Shown here in pieces: positions 16,893-26,474 of a stretch of 64,000 bases of DNA. The position numbers and the translations under genes were made by a program. Source of the stretch: Arthrobacter sp. 131MFCol6.1 (GTDB lineage Bacteria; Actinomycetota; Actinomycetes; Actinomycetales; Micrococcaceae). Every line of letters begins with the position of its first letter. The first letter of the stretch is position 1. The stretch covers positions 560,122 through 624,121 of the forward strand of contig NZ_KB895541.1 of the NCBI RefSeq assembly GCF_000374925.1, read 5' to 3'. Under the pieces are notes generated by a model that was given only the letters and a program-made list of their open reading frames with translations, was not told the DNA's origin and did not search any database.

Positions 16893-19187
16893 TCAGGCGC
16901 CCGTCGCCGCCGCGTCCATGCCGGCCGGTGGCTGCAGGCGCGCCCCGGAGGCCAGCAGCGCCACGAGAACCGGGGACGGGCTGGGACTGGCCAGCAGGAA
17001 GCCCTGCCCCATGTCACAGCCGAGCGAGCGCAGGAGATCCAACTGCCCGGTGTGCTCGATGCCCTCGGCGATGACGGCCAGGTCCAGTTTCCTGGCCACT
17101 TCCAGGATGCCCTCGAGCATCGCCGCGGCCGGGGCGTCCCCGGGCAGCCCGGACAGGAAGGCGCGGTCGACCTTGAGAATGTCCGCGGGCAGCGCCGCGA
17201 GCGTGCTGAGCGAGGAGAAGCCGGTCCCGAAGTCGTCGATTGCGATGCGGACGCCGAAGCTCTTCAGCCGGTTTAGCGCAGCCACCCCGCCGTCGGCGCT
17301 TGTGGCCAGGGCCGATTCGGTGACCTCGAGGATGACCTTGTCAGCCTGCGAAGCGGGGTGGGCCAGGATGCGCTCCAGGGCAGCCAGGTTCCGGTCGCTG
17401 GATAGCTGGAGGGTGGAAAGATTGACCGAGACCCAGAAGTCTTCGGCAGTTCCGGGGGACCGGCGCCAGCCGGCGACGTGACGGCTTGCGGTGTCCAGTA
17501 CCCAGCAGCCGATGGAGCCAATCTCGCCGGTTTCCTCGGCCAAGGGGATGAAGTCGGCCGGTCCCAGCCGGCCCAGGGTCGGGTGCTCCCAGCGGACCAG
17601 CGCCTCCACACCGGCGATTTCGCCGGTGCCAAGATTCACCACGGGCTGGTAGTCAAGGCGCAACTGCCCGGCCTGCACAGCCGTGGCGAGGTCCGCCCGG
17701 AGAGCAGCGCGGTACGTCATTTCGTCATAGCCCCGGGCATCGAAAAGCTGGTAGCGGCCTTTGCCGCCGTGCTTGGCCATATACATGGCGAAGTCTGCCT
17801 GCCGCATCAACTCGGCCGGATCTGCAGTGCCGGCGCTGCGCTGGGCGGCGCCCATGCTGACGGTTACCTTCAGCCGGACGTCATCGATGCAGAACGGGTC
17901 CCGCAGCGCGGCCTGGATGCGCCGTGCGACGTCGTCCGTCGCCGTGCCGCCGTCATCCATGACGACGATCGCGAATTCGTCGCCGCCCAGCCTGGCGACG
18001 AGGTCATGTCCGCGCACGCAGCCCCGCAGGCGTTGGGCCAGCTGAATGAGCAACGCGTCGCCGCCCTCATGGCCCAGCGAGTCGTTGACATCCTTGAAGT
18101 CGTCGACGTCGATGATCAACAGGCCTTCACGCCCGTCCCAGCGCCCGGTGCCGGAAGCGTCCGGGTCCTTCGCTTGGGGGTCGAACATGGCGGCGAGGCG
18201 TTCGGTGAGGACCGCCCGGTTGGCCAGTCCCGTGAGCGGGTCATGCGAGGCGCGGAAGGTCAGTTCCAGATGGTTGTCATGCACGGTGGCGGCCATGGAA
18301 TTGAAGGCCTCGGCCAGCTGGCCCAGTTCGTCATTGCGGACAACGCTGATCCGGTGGCTGTAGTCACCGGACTGCAGCTTCACGACCCCGCGGTGCAGCT
18401 CCGCCACGGGGCGAATCAGGTACTTGCTCATCCGCCGGCGGAAGAAGAACACGCCGCAAGCGGCCAGCGCAAAGAGGGCCGTGCGGACGGTCGATACCAT
18501 CTGCTGGAGCTCGGTTCCATGGGCGACGCCGTCCTCCAGCGCGTCGAGCGAAGCGCGCCGGACGTCGGCGAGCAGTGCGCGGGCCTTCGCGCTGGATGCG
18601 GCGAACGCCGGTGCCTCCGCCACTCGGTTGCCGTGGACACTGGCCACCTGGCTTCCCCAGAGACTGTGCGCGGACAGTCCCTCCTGCCATGCGGCCCGGG
18701 CCTCGCGGATTGTGGCCCGCATGCCGTACGCCTCCGGCAAGATCCCGGCCGCGGCATCGAACTGGGCGGAGACGTCCTCTTGTTGCCGCAAAAAGGCGGT
18801 CTGATCTACGGGTCCTGCGGACAACAGTTGAAGTCCGGCTTGTTCGTGGGTCTCAAGGCCGGACCGAAGCTCGGCGACGGCTTCCGACTCGACGCGGTGC
18901 TGTGCCGCGGCGTGCTGCATCTGGTCCGTGACAAAACGTACGCCGACCAGGGTCACCGCGGCCCCGGCCAGCAGGGCTAGGAGCACTAGCATGAATGCCC
19001 TGGACCATTCCCGCTGCAGGCTCCCTGCGCGGGCGGGTTTGCCGGTGCGAGCACGTGGGCCTGGCGGCCCTTCAGCCGGCCTGGCCGCCCCGCCTTCGGA
19101 TCGTTGTTCCGGCCCGTTGGCCGTGTTGGCAGCGGTCGACGGGGACGCAGCAGCAGGGTCCGCCAACCTGCTGTTGGATTTACGCAT
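16893..19187 (-). CDS. Membrane HAMP-GGDEF-EAL cyclic-di-GMP turnover protein
   Basis: 764 residues from ATG 19187, which has CCGGAGG 6 bases upstream; an ATG further upstream lacks one. Order: basic cytoplasmic tail, transmembrane helix near residue 65, extracytoplasmic helical sensor, second helix (about 230), HAMP, GGDEF domain (360-520), EAL domain (530-760). The cyclase site GGDEF is intact, and the RGHD inhibitory site sits exactly five residues before it. The phosphodiesterase domain keeps EALVRWEH, EVTESAL, IDDFGTGFSS and EGIEH, so both activities are possible. It sets c-di-GMP levels in response to an external signal that cannot be identified. Confidence 0.9.
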   Translation of the reverse strand: MRKSNSRLADPAAASPSTAANTANGPEQRSEGGAARPAEGPPGPRARTGKPARAGSLQREWSRAFMLVLLALLAGAAVTLVGVRFVTDQMQHAAAQHRVESEAVAELRSGLETHEQAGLQLLSAGPVDQTAFLRQQEDVSAQFDAAAGILPEAYGMRATIREARAAWQEGLSAHSLWGSQVASVHGNRVAEAPAFAASSAKARALLADVRRASLDALEDGVAHGTELQQMVSTVRTALFALAACGVFFFRRRMSKYLIRPVAELHRGVVKLQSGDYSHRISVVRNDELGQLAEAFNSMAATVHDNHLELTFRASHDPLTGLANRAVLTERLAAMFDPQAKDPDASGTGRWDGREGLLIIDVDDFKDVNDSLGHEGGDALLIQLAQRLRGCVRGHDLVARLGGDEFAIVVMDDGGTATDDVARRIQAALRDPFCIDDVRLKVTVSMGAAQRSAGTADPAELMRQADFAMYMAKHGGKGRYQLFDARGYDEMTYRAALRADLATAVQAGQLRLDYQPVVNLGTGEIAGVEALVRWEHPTLGRLGPADFIPLAEETGEIGSIGCWVLDTASRHVAGWRRSPGTAEDFWVSVNLSTLQLSSDRNLAALERILAHPASQADKVILEVTESALATSADGGVAALNRLKSFGVRIAIDDFGTGFSSLSTLAALPADILKVDRAFLSGLPGDAPAAAMLEGILEVARKLDLAVIAEGIEHTGQLDLLRSLGCDMGQGFLLASPSPSPVLVALLASGARLQPPAGMDAAATGA

Positions 19188-19323
19188 GATCAGCCTCCGG
19201 CCGTGTGCCGGCAATCGCCGCATCGTCAATCAGGAGCGTAGCCGAACCTGCCCCGGCCGGTCACGTCCGGCGGCTTCCCGACACTATTGTGAAGCATGTG
19301 ACAGAAGTGTATTCGACGGATGG

Positions 19324-19346
19324 CCCGGCGGGGAGCGCCTGCCGGG
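19324..19346 (-). terminator. GC hairpin after DUF4193 gene
   Basis: CCCGGC (19324-19329) pairs with GCCGGG (19341-19346) just beyond the stop of the minus-strand DUF4193 gene. There is no T-run, as is common in high-GC actinobacteria, so terminator function is only probable. Confidence 0.35.
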
Positions 19347-19350
19347 GGCT

Positions 19351-19653
19351 CTAGCTGAGGCAGTCTGCGCAGTACGCGTGGCCGGCCTTCTCCTTGGCCA
19401 GCTGGGACCGGTGCCGCACCAGGAAACAAGAAAAGCAGGTGAACTCGTCCTCCTTTTGCGGGATGACCGTGACGGTCAGTTCCTCGCCGGACAGGTCTGC
19501 TCCCGGCAGTTCCACGCCTTCGGAGGTATCGGCCTCGTCGAGTTCGCGGACAACGCTTCGGGCGTCAGGCGCATTCGCCGAACGGAGCGCCTCCAGGGAA
19601 GCGTTGCGGGATTCCGCGACGTCGGAGCGTACTTCGTCATAATCGGTTGCCAC
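19351..19653 (-). CDS. DUF4193 family protein, copy 1
   Basis: 100 residues starting at a GTG (19653): MATDYDEVRSDVAESRN. It contains APDARSVVRELDEAD and a C-terminal zinc-ribbon-like pair, CFSC and CADC, around the FLVRHRSQLA segment. This is the actinobacteria-specific DUF4193 family, often highly expressed but of unknown function; metal binding by the four Cys is inferred. A second copy of the same length lies at 52938-53240, about 75% identical by eye. Confidence 0.88.
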   Translation of the reverse strand: MATDYDEVRSDVAESRNASLEALRSANAPDARSVVRELDEADTSEGVELPGADLSGEELTVTVIPQKEDEFTCFSCFLVRHRSQLAKEKAGHAYCADCLS

Positions 19654-19953
19654 CTGGTGGTACTCATTTCAGTTGCTGGGCGTGTGTTCAGTGTCTGTCT
19701 GGATCCCACGGATCTCCGGATCTCCGGGATTGAACCGTACAGCATGACGCCGTGTAAATGCTGGGGACCGGGGGAGTCGCAGCAGTGACGCTCGTGACAC
19801 CCGGAGGCGGCCGCCCGCGGCGCCCGCCTTCACGCCTTGTTCGCCACTGGTCACCGGGGCGTCATGTGCCGTTAATTTGCGTGCCCTAGCCTGATTCTTT
19901 AGGCACCATCCCACCTTGGGTACCATCCGCACCATCCGTCGGGAGGATTCACC

Positions 19954-20199
19954 ATGGCCGATATTGCTGCAGTGCTGGGACGGCTCACGCAGGATGAACT
20001 CAATGAACTGCGCTCCTTGGGCCCCAGCGGTCACCTGACCCGGCGCCTGACCGACGCCATCGACCGCGCGGCCGGCGGCCCCGGAGCCGGGCGCGGCTAC
20101 TACGTCGCCAACGGGAGCGTCAGCTCCACCGGAGGCCCGCACGTGGTCCTGCGCAGCGACGTTTCGGGCTGGCTGTTCGGCCCTCCCCAGCAGGCCTGA
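19954..20199 (+). CDS. Small hypothetical protein (81 aa)
   Basis: 81 residues from ATG 19954, with GGGAGGA 7 bases upstream, a convincing ribosome site. The N-terminal 35 residues are a charged helix (MADIAAVLGRLTQDELNEL), then a Gly-rich turn and a beta-like segment GYYVANGSVSS...HVVLRSDVSGWLFG. No known family is recognised. It lies 97 bases before the response regulator gene, in the same direction. Confidence 0.65.
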   Translation: MADIAAVLGRLTQDELNELRSLGPSGHLTRRLTDAIDRAAGGPGAGRGYYVANGSVSSTGGPHVVLRSDVSGWLFGPPQQA

Positions 20200-20296
20200 C
20201 CGAACAGCGACGGGCACCACCCTGCCACCGGAATCGCCAGGTTCCTTCCAGCCCGGCCCCGGAAGGGCCATACTGGCCCAAAGGGAGGGGGCCGGA

Positions 20297-21007
20297 TTGC
20301 GGATTCTGATGGTGGAGGATGAGCACGCCCTGGCCGAGACAGTCCGCCGCGGACTGAAGAACGAGGGGTTCGTCGTCGACGTGGCCCACGACGGCGTGCG
20401 GGGACTCTCCGCGGCGCTGGAGAACGCGTACGATGCCATCCTTTTGGACCTCATGCTGCCGCGGATGAACGGTTACGACGTTTTGAAGGAACTGCGGCAA
20501 CGCAAAGTGTGGACTCCGGTGCTGATGCTCACGGCCAAGGACGGCGAATACGACCAGACCGATGCCTTCGACCTGGGCGCTGACGACTACCTCACCAAGC
20601 CGTTCAGCTTCCTGGTGCTCGTGGCCCGGATCAGGGCGCTGATCCGGCGCGGAGCGCCCGCCAGGCCTGTCATCATGACGCTTGGCACACTGTCCCTGGA
20701 CCCGGTCAGCCACAGTGTGCGCCGCGGCGATACCCTCATCAGCCTCACGGCCAGGGAGTACGGGCTCCTGCATTATCTGATGCGCCGGCATGACCAGATC
20801 GTCTCAAAGGCGGAAATCCTGCAAAACGTCTGGGACCCGGCTTTCGAGGGCGCGAACAATGTGGTGGAGGTGTACATCGGCTACCTTCGGCGCAAGATCG
20901 ATGTCCCGTTCGGGATCCACAGCCTGACCACCGTGCGCGGCATGGGCTACCTGCTCAGCGCCGACCCGATCCCTGAACCCCGTGCCGCCGAGATTCGCGA
21001 GGAGTGA
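20297..21007 (+). CDS. OmpR/PhoB-family response regulator
   Basis: 236 residues from a TTG at 20297 preceded by AGGGAGG. The receiver domain has the acidic pair VEDEH, the phosphoacceptor Asp in AILLDLMLPRMNGYD and the Lys of YLTKPFS. The C-terminal winged helix (residues 130-225) has LTAREYGLLHYLMRRHDQIVSKAEIL and VEVYIGYLRRKID. It is a DNA-binding regulator activated by phosphorylation. Its presumed kinase is the next gene, on the opposite strand, and the two 3' ends overlap by 53 bases. Confidence 0.92.
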   Translation: MRILMVEDEHALAETVRRGLKNEGFVVDVAHDGVRGLSAALENAYDAILLDLMLPRMNGYDVLKELRQRKVWTPVLMLTAKDGEYDQTDAFDLGADDYLTKPFSFLVLVARIRALIRRGAPARPVIMTLGTLSLDPVSHSVRRGDTLISLTAREYGLLHYLMRRHDQIVSKAEILQNVWDPAFEGANNVVEVYIGYLRRKIDVPFGIHSLTTVRGMGYLLSADPIPEPRAAEIREE

Positions 21008-22427
21008 CCTCCGCCGGCTCCACGGGTTCCGGAAGGGGTAATACGATCTCAAACCGGCAGTGACCCGCTGGTCCGTCCGTCGGGCGGATGCTCCCATGAT
21101 GGGCGGCCACAATTCCCGCCGCGATGGCCAGGCCCAGCCCGCTGCCGCCGCCTTCCCGCGAACGGCTGCCATCGAGCCGGACAAATCGTTCGAAAATCCG
21201 TTCCCGGTCCGCCTCCGGAATGGGGTCGCCGTCGTTGTCGACCGTGATGATGACCCGGTCCCCGGCGGTGTGCAGGTTCACGGCGATCCGGGACAGGGCG
21301 TGGCGGTCGGCGTTGTCCAGGACGTTGCGCAGGACCTGCGCCAGGCGGCGGGCGTCGCCGCGGATCCGGGCCGGAACGAGCTCCGCCGAGATCTGGTTCC
21401 GGCTGGTGGAGCGCAGCCGGCGGATCTCCTGGTCCAGCACGTCGTCAAGATCGACGTCCTTCTGCTCCACGCGCAGGCCGCCGTCGTTGGCTTTGGCCAG
21501 CGTCAGCAGGTCCTCCACGAGGAAGCTCATGCGGGCCGTCTCCTCAGAGAGGACATCCTTCATCTGCAGCCACATCGCCCCGGTCGGGTCGGCCGCTGCT
21601 ATCTCGATTCCGGCCCTCAGCGTGGCCAGCGGGCTGCGGAGCTCGTGGCTGGCGTCCGAGACGAATCTGCGCTGTTCTGTGTCCGAGGCCTGCAGCCGGT
21701 CCAGCATGGTGTTCATGGTCAGCGCCAGGGCGTGGATTTCATCGTTGGTGGGCGGGACGTCGACGCGTCCATCCAGCCGCTCGGCGTTGATCCGGGCCAC
21801 CTGGCCACGGATCCGCTCAACCTGCCGGAGGGATCGCCCCACCAGGAGCCACACGGACGCTGCCACGGTGCCCAGCAGCAGCGGCGTGGCTCCCAGCATG
21901 AACCACGCGACCGTGGAAATGGTGTCCGCCTGTATCTGTGCGGCCTGGGCCACCACCACCGTATAGCTGAGCGTGCCGGTCCGCGCTCCCACGGTGACGA
22001 TGTGGTAATCGTCGGTGTCCCCGATGCTTGGAAGGCTCGAGACGTCCTGGGTCATCGTCTGGCCCGGGCTGGGCCGCTGGGCTGACAATGGGGAGTTGGC
22101 GACCTCGGGGTCCGAGCTGGCCAGGACGTACCCTTCGGTATCCAGCACCTGAACGAACTGGCCCGCATGCGAGGTGTCCAAGATGTAGGCGCGGGCATCC
22201 TCAATGTCCATGTCCTCCATCTCGGCGATCACGTCCAGGGCCTTCTGCTGGGCTGCGGCGTCGCTCGACCTCGCCAGCGACGCCTGCAGCAGGACGAGAA
22301 GGACGATGCCGCCGAGCAGCAGCGCGACGGCTACGACGCCGACGGCGACCGCCGTCGAGCGCTTCCGCACGCCCCAACGAATCTCGTCCCTGCCGGGGCC
22401 GGATGGGGCTCGTTTGCCCAGTGCCAT
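20955..22427 (-). CDS. Two-component sensor histidine kinase
   Basis: About 490 residues from ATG 22427; a GTG at 22466 is an alternative, and neither has a good ribosome site. Order: transmembrane helix (about 25-48), extracytoplasmic region, second helix (about 185-207), HAMP, H-box FVSDASHELRSPLATLRAG, N-box NVLDNADRH, G-boxes FERFVRLDGSR and GGSGLGLAIAAGIVAAHHG. A complete HPK1-type kinase. It faces the response regulator gene tail to tail with 53 overlapping bases, instead of following it in an operon. The C-terminal tail past the kinase domain is Pro/Arg-rich and is encoded in the overlap. Confidence 0.88.
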   Translation of the reverse strand: MALGKRAPSGPGRDEIRWGVRKRSTAVAVGVVAVALLLGGIVLLVLLQASLARSSDAAAQQKALDVIAEMEDMDIEDARAYILDTSHAGQFVQVLDTEGYVLASSDPEVANSPLSAQRPSPGQTMTQDVSSLPSIGDTDDYHIVTVGARTGTLSYTVVVAQAAQIQADTISTVAWFMLGATPLLLGTVAASVWLLVGRSLRQVERIRGQVARINAERLDGRVDVPPTNDEIHALALTMNTMLDRLQASDTEQRRFVSDASHELRSPLATLRAGIEIAAADPTGAMWLQMKDVLSEETARMSFLVEDLLTLAKANDGGLRVEQKDVDLDDVLDQEIRRLRSTSRNQISAELVPARIRGDARRLAQVLRNVLDNADRHALSRIAVNLHTAGDRVIITVDNDGDPIPEADRERIFERFVRLDGSRSREGGGSGLGLAIAAGIVAAHHGSIRPTDGPAGHCRFEIVLPLPEPVEPAEVTPRESRRHGVQGSGRR

Positions 22428-22737
22428 GCTCCAAGAATGCGTCAATGCGTGGTCCGGGACAACCACCGCGGCCGCATTGCCGTCACCGCGCGCCCGGCCC
22501 CACCGGGAGAGGCTGCTCTCAGTCTCTTCTCAGCGGGATGCGGGACAGTGGAAATAGGCCGCAGAAGACCGGCCGCCGGCCGCCACGGGGCCGTTCGTCC
22601 ACAGATTCCGGCCGCACGCTCTCCTCAACCAGTGTGCGGCCGGACACGACACCCGGGCGAAGCGGCGCGGCGGCGGAACGGGCGCCCACAACAAGCTACT
22701 TCCAGTAATCCACGCCGATGAGCCGCGGGCCAGCCCC

Positions 22738-24663
22738 TCAAGACCGGGGCGTCACCCGGAGCCAGACGAACTGCTGGGCGTCCAGGACCAGTCCCGCGTC
22801 GAGGCGCAGGTGGGCGCCGGTCAGGATGTTGACGGCGCCGGCTGCGAAGCCGGAGAGCGTCACCGCCGCTACTTCCTGAGGACCGTCGCTGAAGTTGGCC
22901 AGGGCGAGGATCAGCGTTCCATTTCCCGGACGCTGGTACCCCAGGACGCCCTGGTTGTTCGTGTCGAACCCGACCAGCCGGGTCCCGGCCAGCTCCGGCG
23001 TCGCTGACCGTACAGACACCATCCGGCGCAGTCCGGCAAAGACGGCCCCGGCGGGGGTTTCCGGCTCCGCACGCCGTGCGTAGTCTGCAGCCGGGTAGTG
23101 TGGCCGGTGCACCCAGCGGCTGTCCGTTCCGTGGCCATCCTCGGCGGCGTACGCGTAGTCGTTGAACTGGCCCACCTCGTCACCGAGGTACAGCAGCGGG
23201 ATGCCCCCAGTGCTGAAGGTCACCGAGTGGGCCAGCAGGATCCGGTTCACCGCCGCAGCTGTTCCGCCCTCCAGCCCGCAGAGCGACGCCGTTGTGCCGG
23301 AAATCCGGCAGTCGCCGGTGCGCGGGTTGTCCTGAAAAGGCACGCCGCGGGCGAAGCTGCCGGGGAAACGGTTGACGTAGAAGGAATTGAGGAACAGTCG
23401 GTGCTCGAAGGCATTGATGCCAAGCTCGGCGGCGTCCTCATCCGCAAACGTCCAGCCGATGTCGTCGTGGCTGCGGACATAGTTCACCCAGGCCGTGCCG
23501 TCCGGGATATTGTGGCGCCGCTCCAGGGCCTGGGAGAGCAGCGAAACGTCACGGGTGGCCAACGCCTCCCAGATCAGCGCCATCTGCAGTGGGTTGTAGG
23601 AGAGCTGGCACTCGGCGGGGTCGATGTAGCGGGCCACCTCATCGGGGTGGACGATCGCCTCGGACTTGAACAGCAGTGACGGCGCCGCCAGCCGGCACAC
23701 GGCATTGAAGGCCTGCAGCAGGGTGTGGGCCTCGGGCAGGTTCTCACAGGGCGTGCCGAGCTGCTTCCAAATGAAGGCGACGGCGTCCATCCGGAGAATG
23801 TCCACGCCCTGGTTGGCCAGGTACAGCATCTCGCCGGCCATGGCCCGGAAGACGTCCGGGTTGGCGTAGTTCAGGTCCCACTGGAAGGTGTGGAACGTGG
23901 TCCAGACCCACCGTCCGTCCGGCAAATCGACAAACGAGCCGGGGTGGTCGTCGGGGAAGATTTCGCGCACGGTTTCCTCGAACGCGTCCGGCATGGACCG
24001 GTCCGGGAAGATCCAGTAGTAGTCGCTGTAGGCCGGCTCGCCCGCGGCCGCCTTCCGTGCCCATTCGTGTTCGTCGGAGGTGTGGTTGAAGATGAAATCG
24101 ACTACGAGGCTGATGCCGTTCGCCCGCAGCTCGGCGGCGAGCTCACGCAGCTGCTGCATGGTGCCCAGCTTGGGGTTAACGTCGCGGTAGCTGGAGACGG
24201 CGTAGCCGCCGTCGGAGTGCGGTTCGGGGGCCAGGAACAGCGGCATCAGGTGCAGGTACGTCAGGCCGAGTTCCTTGAAATAAGGGATCCGGGCGCGGAC
24301 ACCTTCGAGGTCCTCGGCGTATCTGTCGACATAGCAAACGCCGCCGAGCATGGTGTTGGACTGGAACCAGCCGCTGTTGTGTTCCCGTTCGGCGTCGAGG
24401 CCCTTGAGCGCGGCAGGCCTCTCGGCCCACGAGCGGGCAGACTCCATCACAAGGTCCGTCAGCTGATCCAGCCAATCGTGCCGTGCGCCGTAGAGATCGT
24501 GGAACAACCGGAACAGGACCGGGAAATGGCGGTCGAAGCGCTCTTCGAAGACGGCCCGGTCCGGGCCGTCCCACCCGATTTCCGTGCCCGACGCCAGGGC
24601 CCGGAGCACATGCCGGCGGGCCCCGCTGTCTGCGCCGTCAGCCACAAGGGCGGGTTCAACCAT
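22738..24663 (-). CDS. Amylosucrase-like GH13 alpha-glucosyltransferase
   Basis: 641 residues, matching the amylosucrase (GH13 subfamily 4) length, with the helical N-terminal domain seen in that group. The catalytic triad can be placed: nucleophile Asp in [13 protein letters not shown], acid/base Glu in [13 protein letters not shown], and transition-state Asp in [27 protein letters not shown] is the region I Asn/His block. There is no signal peptide. Amylosucrases split sucrose and build alpha-1,4-glucan; related sucrose hydrolases cannot be excluded. The ATG follows AAAGGAGA. Confidence 0.87.
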   Translation of the reverse strand: MVEPALVADGADSGARRHVLRALASGTEIGWDGPDRAVFEERFDRHFPVLFRLFHDLYGARHDWLDQLTDLVMESARSWAERPAALKGLDAEREHNSGWFQSNTMLGGVCYVDRYAEDLEGVRARIPYFKELGLTYLHLMPLFLAPEPHSDGGYAVSSYRDVNPKLGTMQQLRELAAELRANGISLVVDFIFNHTSDEHEWARKAAAGEPAYSDYYWIFPDRSMPDAFEETVREIFPDDHPGSFVDLPDGRWVWTTFHTFQWDLNYANPDVFRAMAGEMLYLANQGVDILRMDAVAFIWKQLGTPCENLPEAHTLLQAFNAVCRLAAPSLLFKSEAIVHPDEVARYIDPAECQLSYNPLQMALIWEALATRDVSLLSQALERRHNIPDGTAWVNYVRSHDDIGWTFADEDAAELGINAFEHRLFLNSFYVNRFPGSFARGVPFQDNPRTGDCRISGTTASLCGLEGGTAAAVNRILLAHSVTFSTGGIPLLYLGDEVGQFNDYAYAAEDGHGTDSRWVHRPHYPAADYARRAEPETPAGAVFAGLRRMVSVRSATPELAGTRLVGFDTNNQGVLGYQRPGNGTLILALANFSDGPQEVAAVTLSGFAAGAVNILTGAHLRLDAGLVLDAQQFVWLRVTPRS

Positions 24664-24803
24664 GGAGCGTCTCCTTTGACCAGTTGCAGTCCTCGACGGC
24701 GCGAGGACAGTTCACATCCTTGCAGAAGGGCGGACAGGTGCCCAGCACGGCAGCCGTGTCCGGCGAGGGAAGGCAGCCGACAGCCGGCGCCGCCCTACCC
24801 TGG

Positions 24804-25307
24804 CTACGCCGGCACCCGGATGACGAGGGGGTCCATCGCCTGGCCGTCGGCGTACTGGCCGTCGAACAGCTCCGAACCGGCCTGCGATATCGCCACCTCG
24901 ACCCGCTCCCAGACGAGGAACCCTTCCATGTTGCGGGGCGCGGCAGTACGCAGTGTGCCGACATCCGAGCGGTCCATCCCGCCGCCGTCGCCCGTGCTGA
25001 TGGACAGGACCCCGTGCCCGGCCGCGAACTCGACCCATGGATCCAGCAGCCGGACGAACATCATTCCGTGGTGTCCGGCGACCCGGACGTCACCGCGGAA
25101 CCGCAGCAGGCCGGTGCCGCTGGCAGGATCGTACTCGGAGCCGGCGGGGGCGAAACAGAACTCTCCGGACGCGGTGACCGTGGCGCCGTCGGCCGCGGAA
25201 ACGGCACCGTCCGGGAGTCCGGAAATGTAGTCCAAAAAGCTGCGTTTGATGCCCCAGGTCAGACCCGGCAGGGGCAGCGGGGCGGGGGAAGCGGACGCTG
25301 GTGTCAC
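24804..25307 (-). CDS. Single-domain HtaA-like protein without signal peptide
   Basis: 167 residues from GTG 25307, with AGGAG 7 bases upstream. Nearly the whole chain is one HtaA domain: LTWGIKRSFLDYISGLPDGAV near the start, GEFCFAP, and LRFRGDVRVAGHHGMMFVRLLDPWVE. HtaA domains in corynebacteria bind haem on the cell surface, but this one has no signal peptide or anchor, so it is predicted cytoplasmic. Haem binding is family inference. It is upstream of the amylosucrase gene in the same direction (140-base gap). Confidence 0.72.
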   Translation of the reverse strand: MTPASASPAPLPLPGLTWGIKRSFLDYISGLPDGAVSAADGATVTASGEFCFAPAGSEYDPASGTGLLRFRGDVRVAGHHGMMFVRLLDPWVEFAAGHGVLSISTGDGGGMDRSDVGTLRTAAPRNMEGFLVWERVEVAISQAGSELFDGQYADGQAMDPLVIRVPA

Positions 25308-25490
25308 GTAGGTTCTCCTGGCTGTCGGGCGGATCTATGTCCGAGCCTAGCCGCGGATCCGCGCCGGGCTGAACTGTTGCATCCGCACCGCTTCATCCGG
25401 CGTATTTCTCTGACGGCGTAGGCCCGCCAGGACTACTCCCGGGGCGGCGGTGGTTGACTTGGATGAGTACCGGTTAGCAGGAGGTGCACC

Positions 25491-26474
25491 GTGGCCGCGT
25501 CCATCAGCAGGGTATCCGGATCCGATGTGTCCGAAGACCCGCTGGATTCCTATTCCGCAACGGTCATCCGCGTGGCCGAGGCTGTCACCCAGCACGTCGC
25601 AGCTCTCGAAATGACCGGCAACGGGCGCAACGGCAGGCTGAGGGTCGGTGCGGGTTCGGCCGTGCTGTTCACCACGGACGGTTATCTGCTGACGAACGCC
25701 CACGTGGTGGGCGGCGCCCAGTCGGGCCATGCAGTCTTCGCCGACGGCACCAGCACGGCTGTGGACGTGGTGGGCGCCGACCCGCTCTCCGATCTTGCCG
25801 TGGTCCACGGCCGGGCACCGACTGCGGCGCCGGCCGAACTGGGCGACGCCGAGTCCCTCCGGGTCGGCCAGTTGGTCATCGCCGTGGGCAATCCGCTTGG
25901 GCTCGCCGGCTCCGTCACCGCCGGGGTGGTCAGCGGGCTGGGCCGTTCGATCCCCGTCTGGTCCGGACGGAGCCGGCGCGTGATCGAGGACGTGATCCAG
26001 ACCGACGCGGCCCTCAATCCCGGCAGTTCCGGCGGGGCGCTGGCAGACGCCCGCGGGCGGATCGTCGGCATCAATACGGCCGTGGCAGGCGTTGGACTCG
26101 GCCTGGCCGTTCCCATCAACGCCACGTCCCGGCGGATCATCGCTTCGCTGCTCAAGGACGGCCGCGTCCGCCGGGCATACCTGGGTCTGGTCAACACACC
26201 GATCCAGTTGCAGCCGAGCGCCGTCGTCCGGACGGGCCGCAGGGAGGGCCTGCTCGTGGTCGAGGTCCTCCCTGGTTCGCCAGCCGAGCGGGCCGGGCTC
26301 CGGGCGGGCGACATCCTCCTGAAGGTCGGGCAGATGTATGTGTCGAACGCCGAGAGCCTGCAGAAGCTGCTGTTCGCAGAGGCCATCGGGGAGCCGCTGG
26401 ACCTTGCCGTGCTCCGGGACGGCGCGGACCTGCGTCTGGTCGCGGTGCCCGCCGAGATGACCGACAACCAGTAG
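25491..26474 (+). CDS. HtrA/DegP-like serine protease with PDZ domain, apparently cytoplasmic
   Basis: 327 residues from GTG 25491 after AGGAGGTG. The trypsin-like domain has the full triad: His in LLTNAHVVGG, Asp in DPLSDLAVV and Ser in LNPGSSGGAL. A C-terminal PDZ domain (230-315) carries VEVLPGSPAERAGLRAGDILLKVG. Unlike usual HtrA proteins it has no transmembrane helix or signal sequence at the N-terminus, so a cytoplasmic quality-control or regulatory protease is implied (inference). Confidence 0.88.
   Translation: MAASISRVSGSDVSEDPLDSYSATVIRVAEAVTQHVAALEMTGNGRNGRLRVGAGSAVLFTTDGYLLTNAHVVGGAQSGHAVFADGTSTAVDVVGADPLSDLAVVHGRAPTAAPAELGDAESLRVGQLVIAVGNPLGLAGSVTAGVVSGLGRSIPVWSGRSRRVIEDVIQTDAALNPGSSGGALADARGRIVGINTAVAGVGLGLAVPINATSRRIIASLLKDGRVRRAYLGLVNTPIQLQPSAVVRTGRREGLLVVEVLPGSPAERAGLRAGDILLKVGQMYVSNAESLQKLLFAEAIGEPLDLAVLRDGADLRLVAVPAEMTDNQ

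Noticed and set aside
17478..18980. 500-codon frame antisense to the GGDEF-EAL gene
   Set aside because: Shadow frame; the minus-strand gene carries all catalytic motifs.
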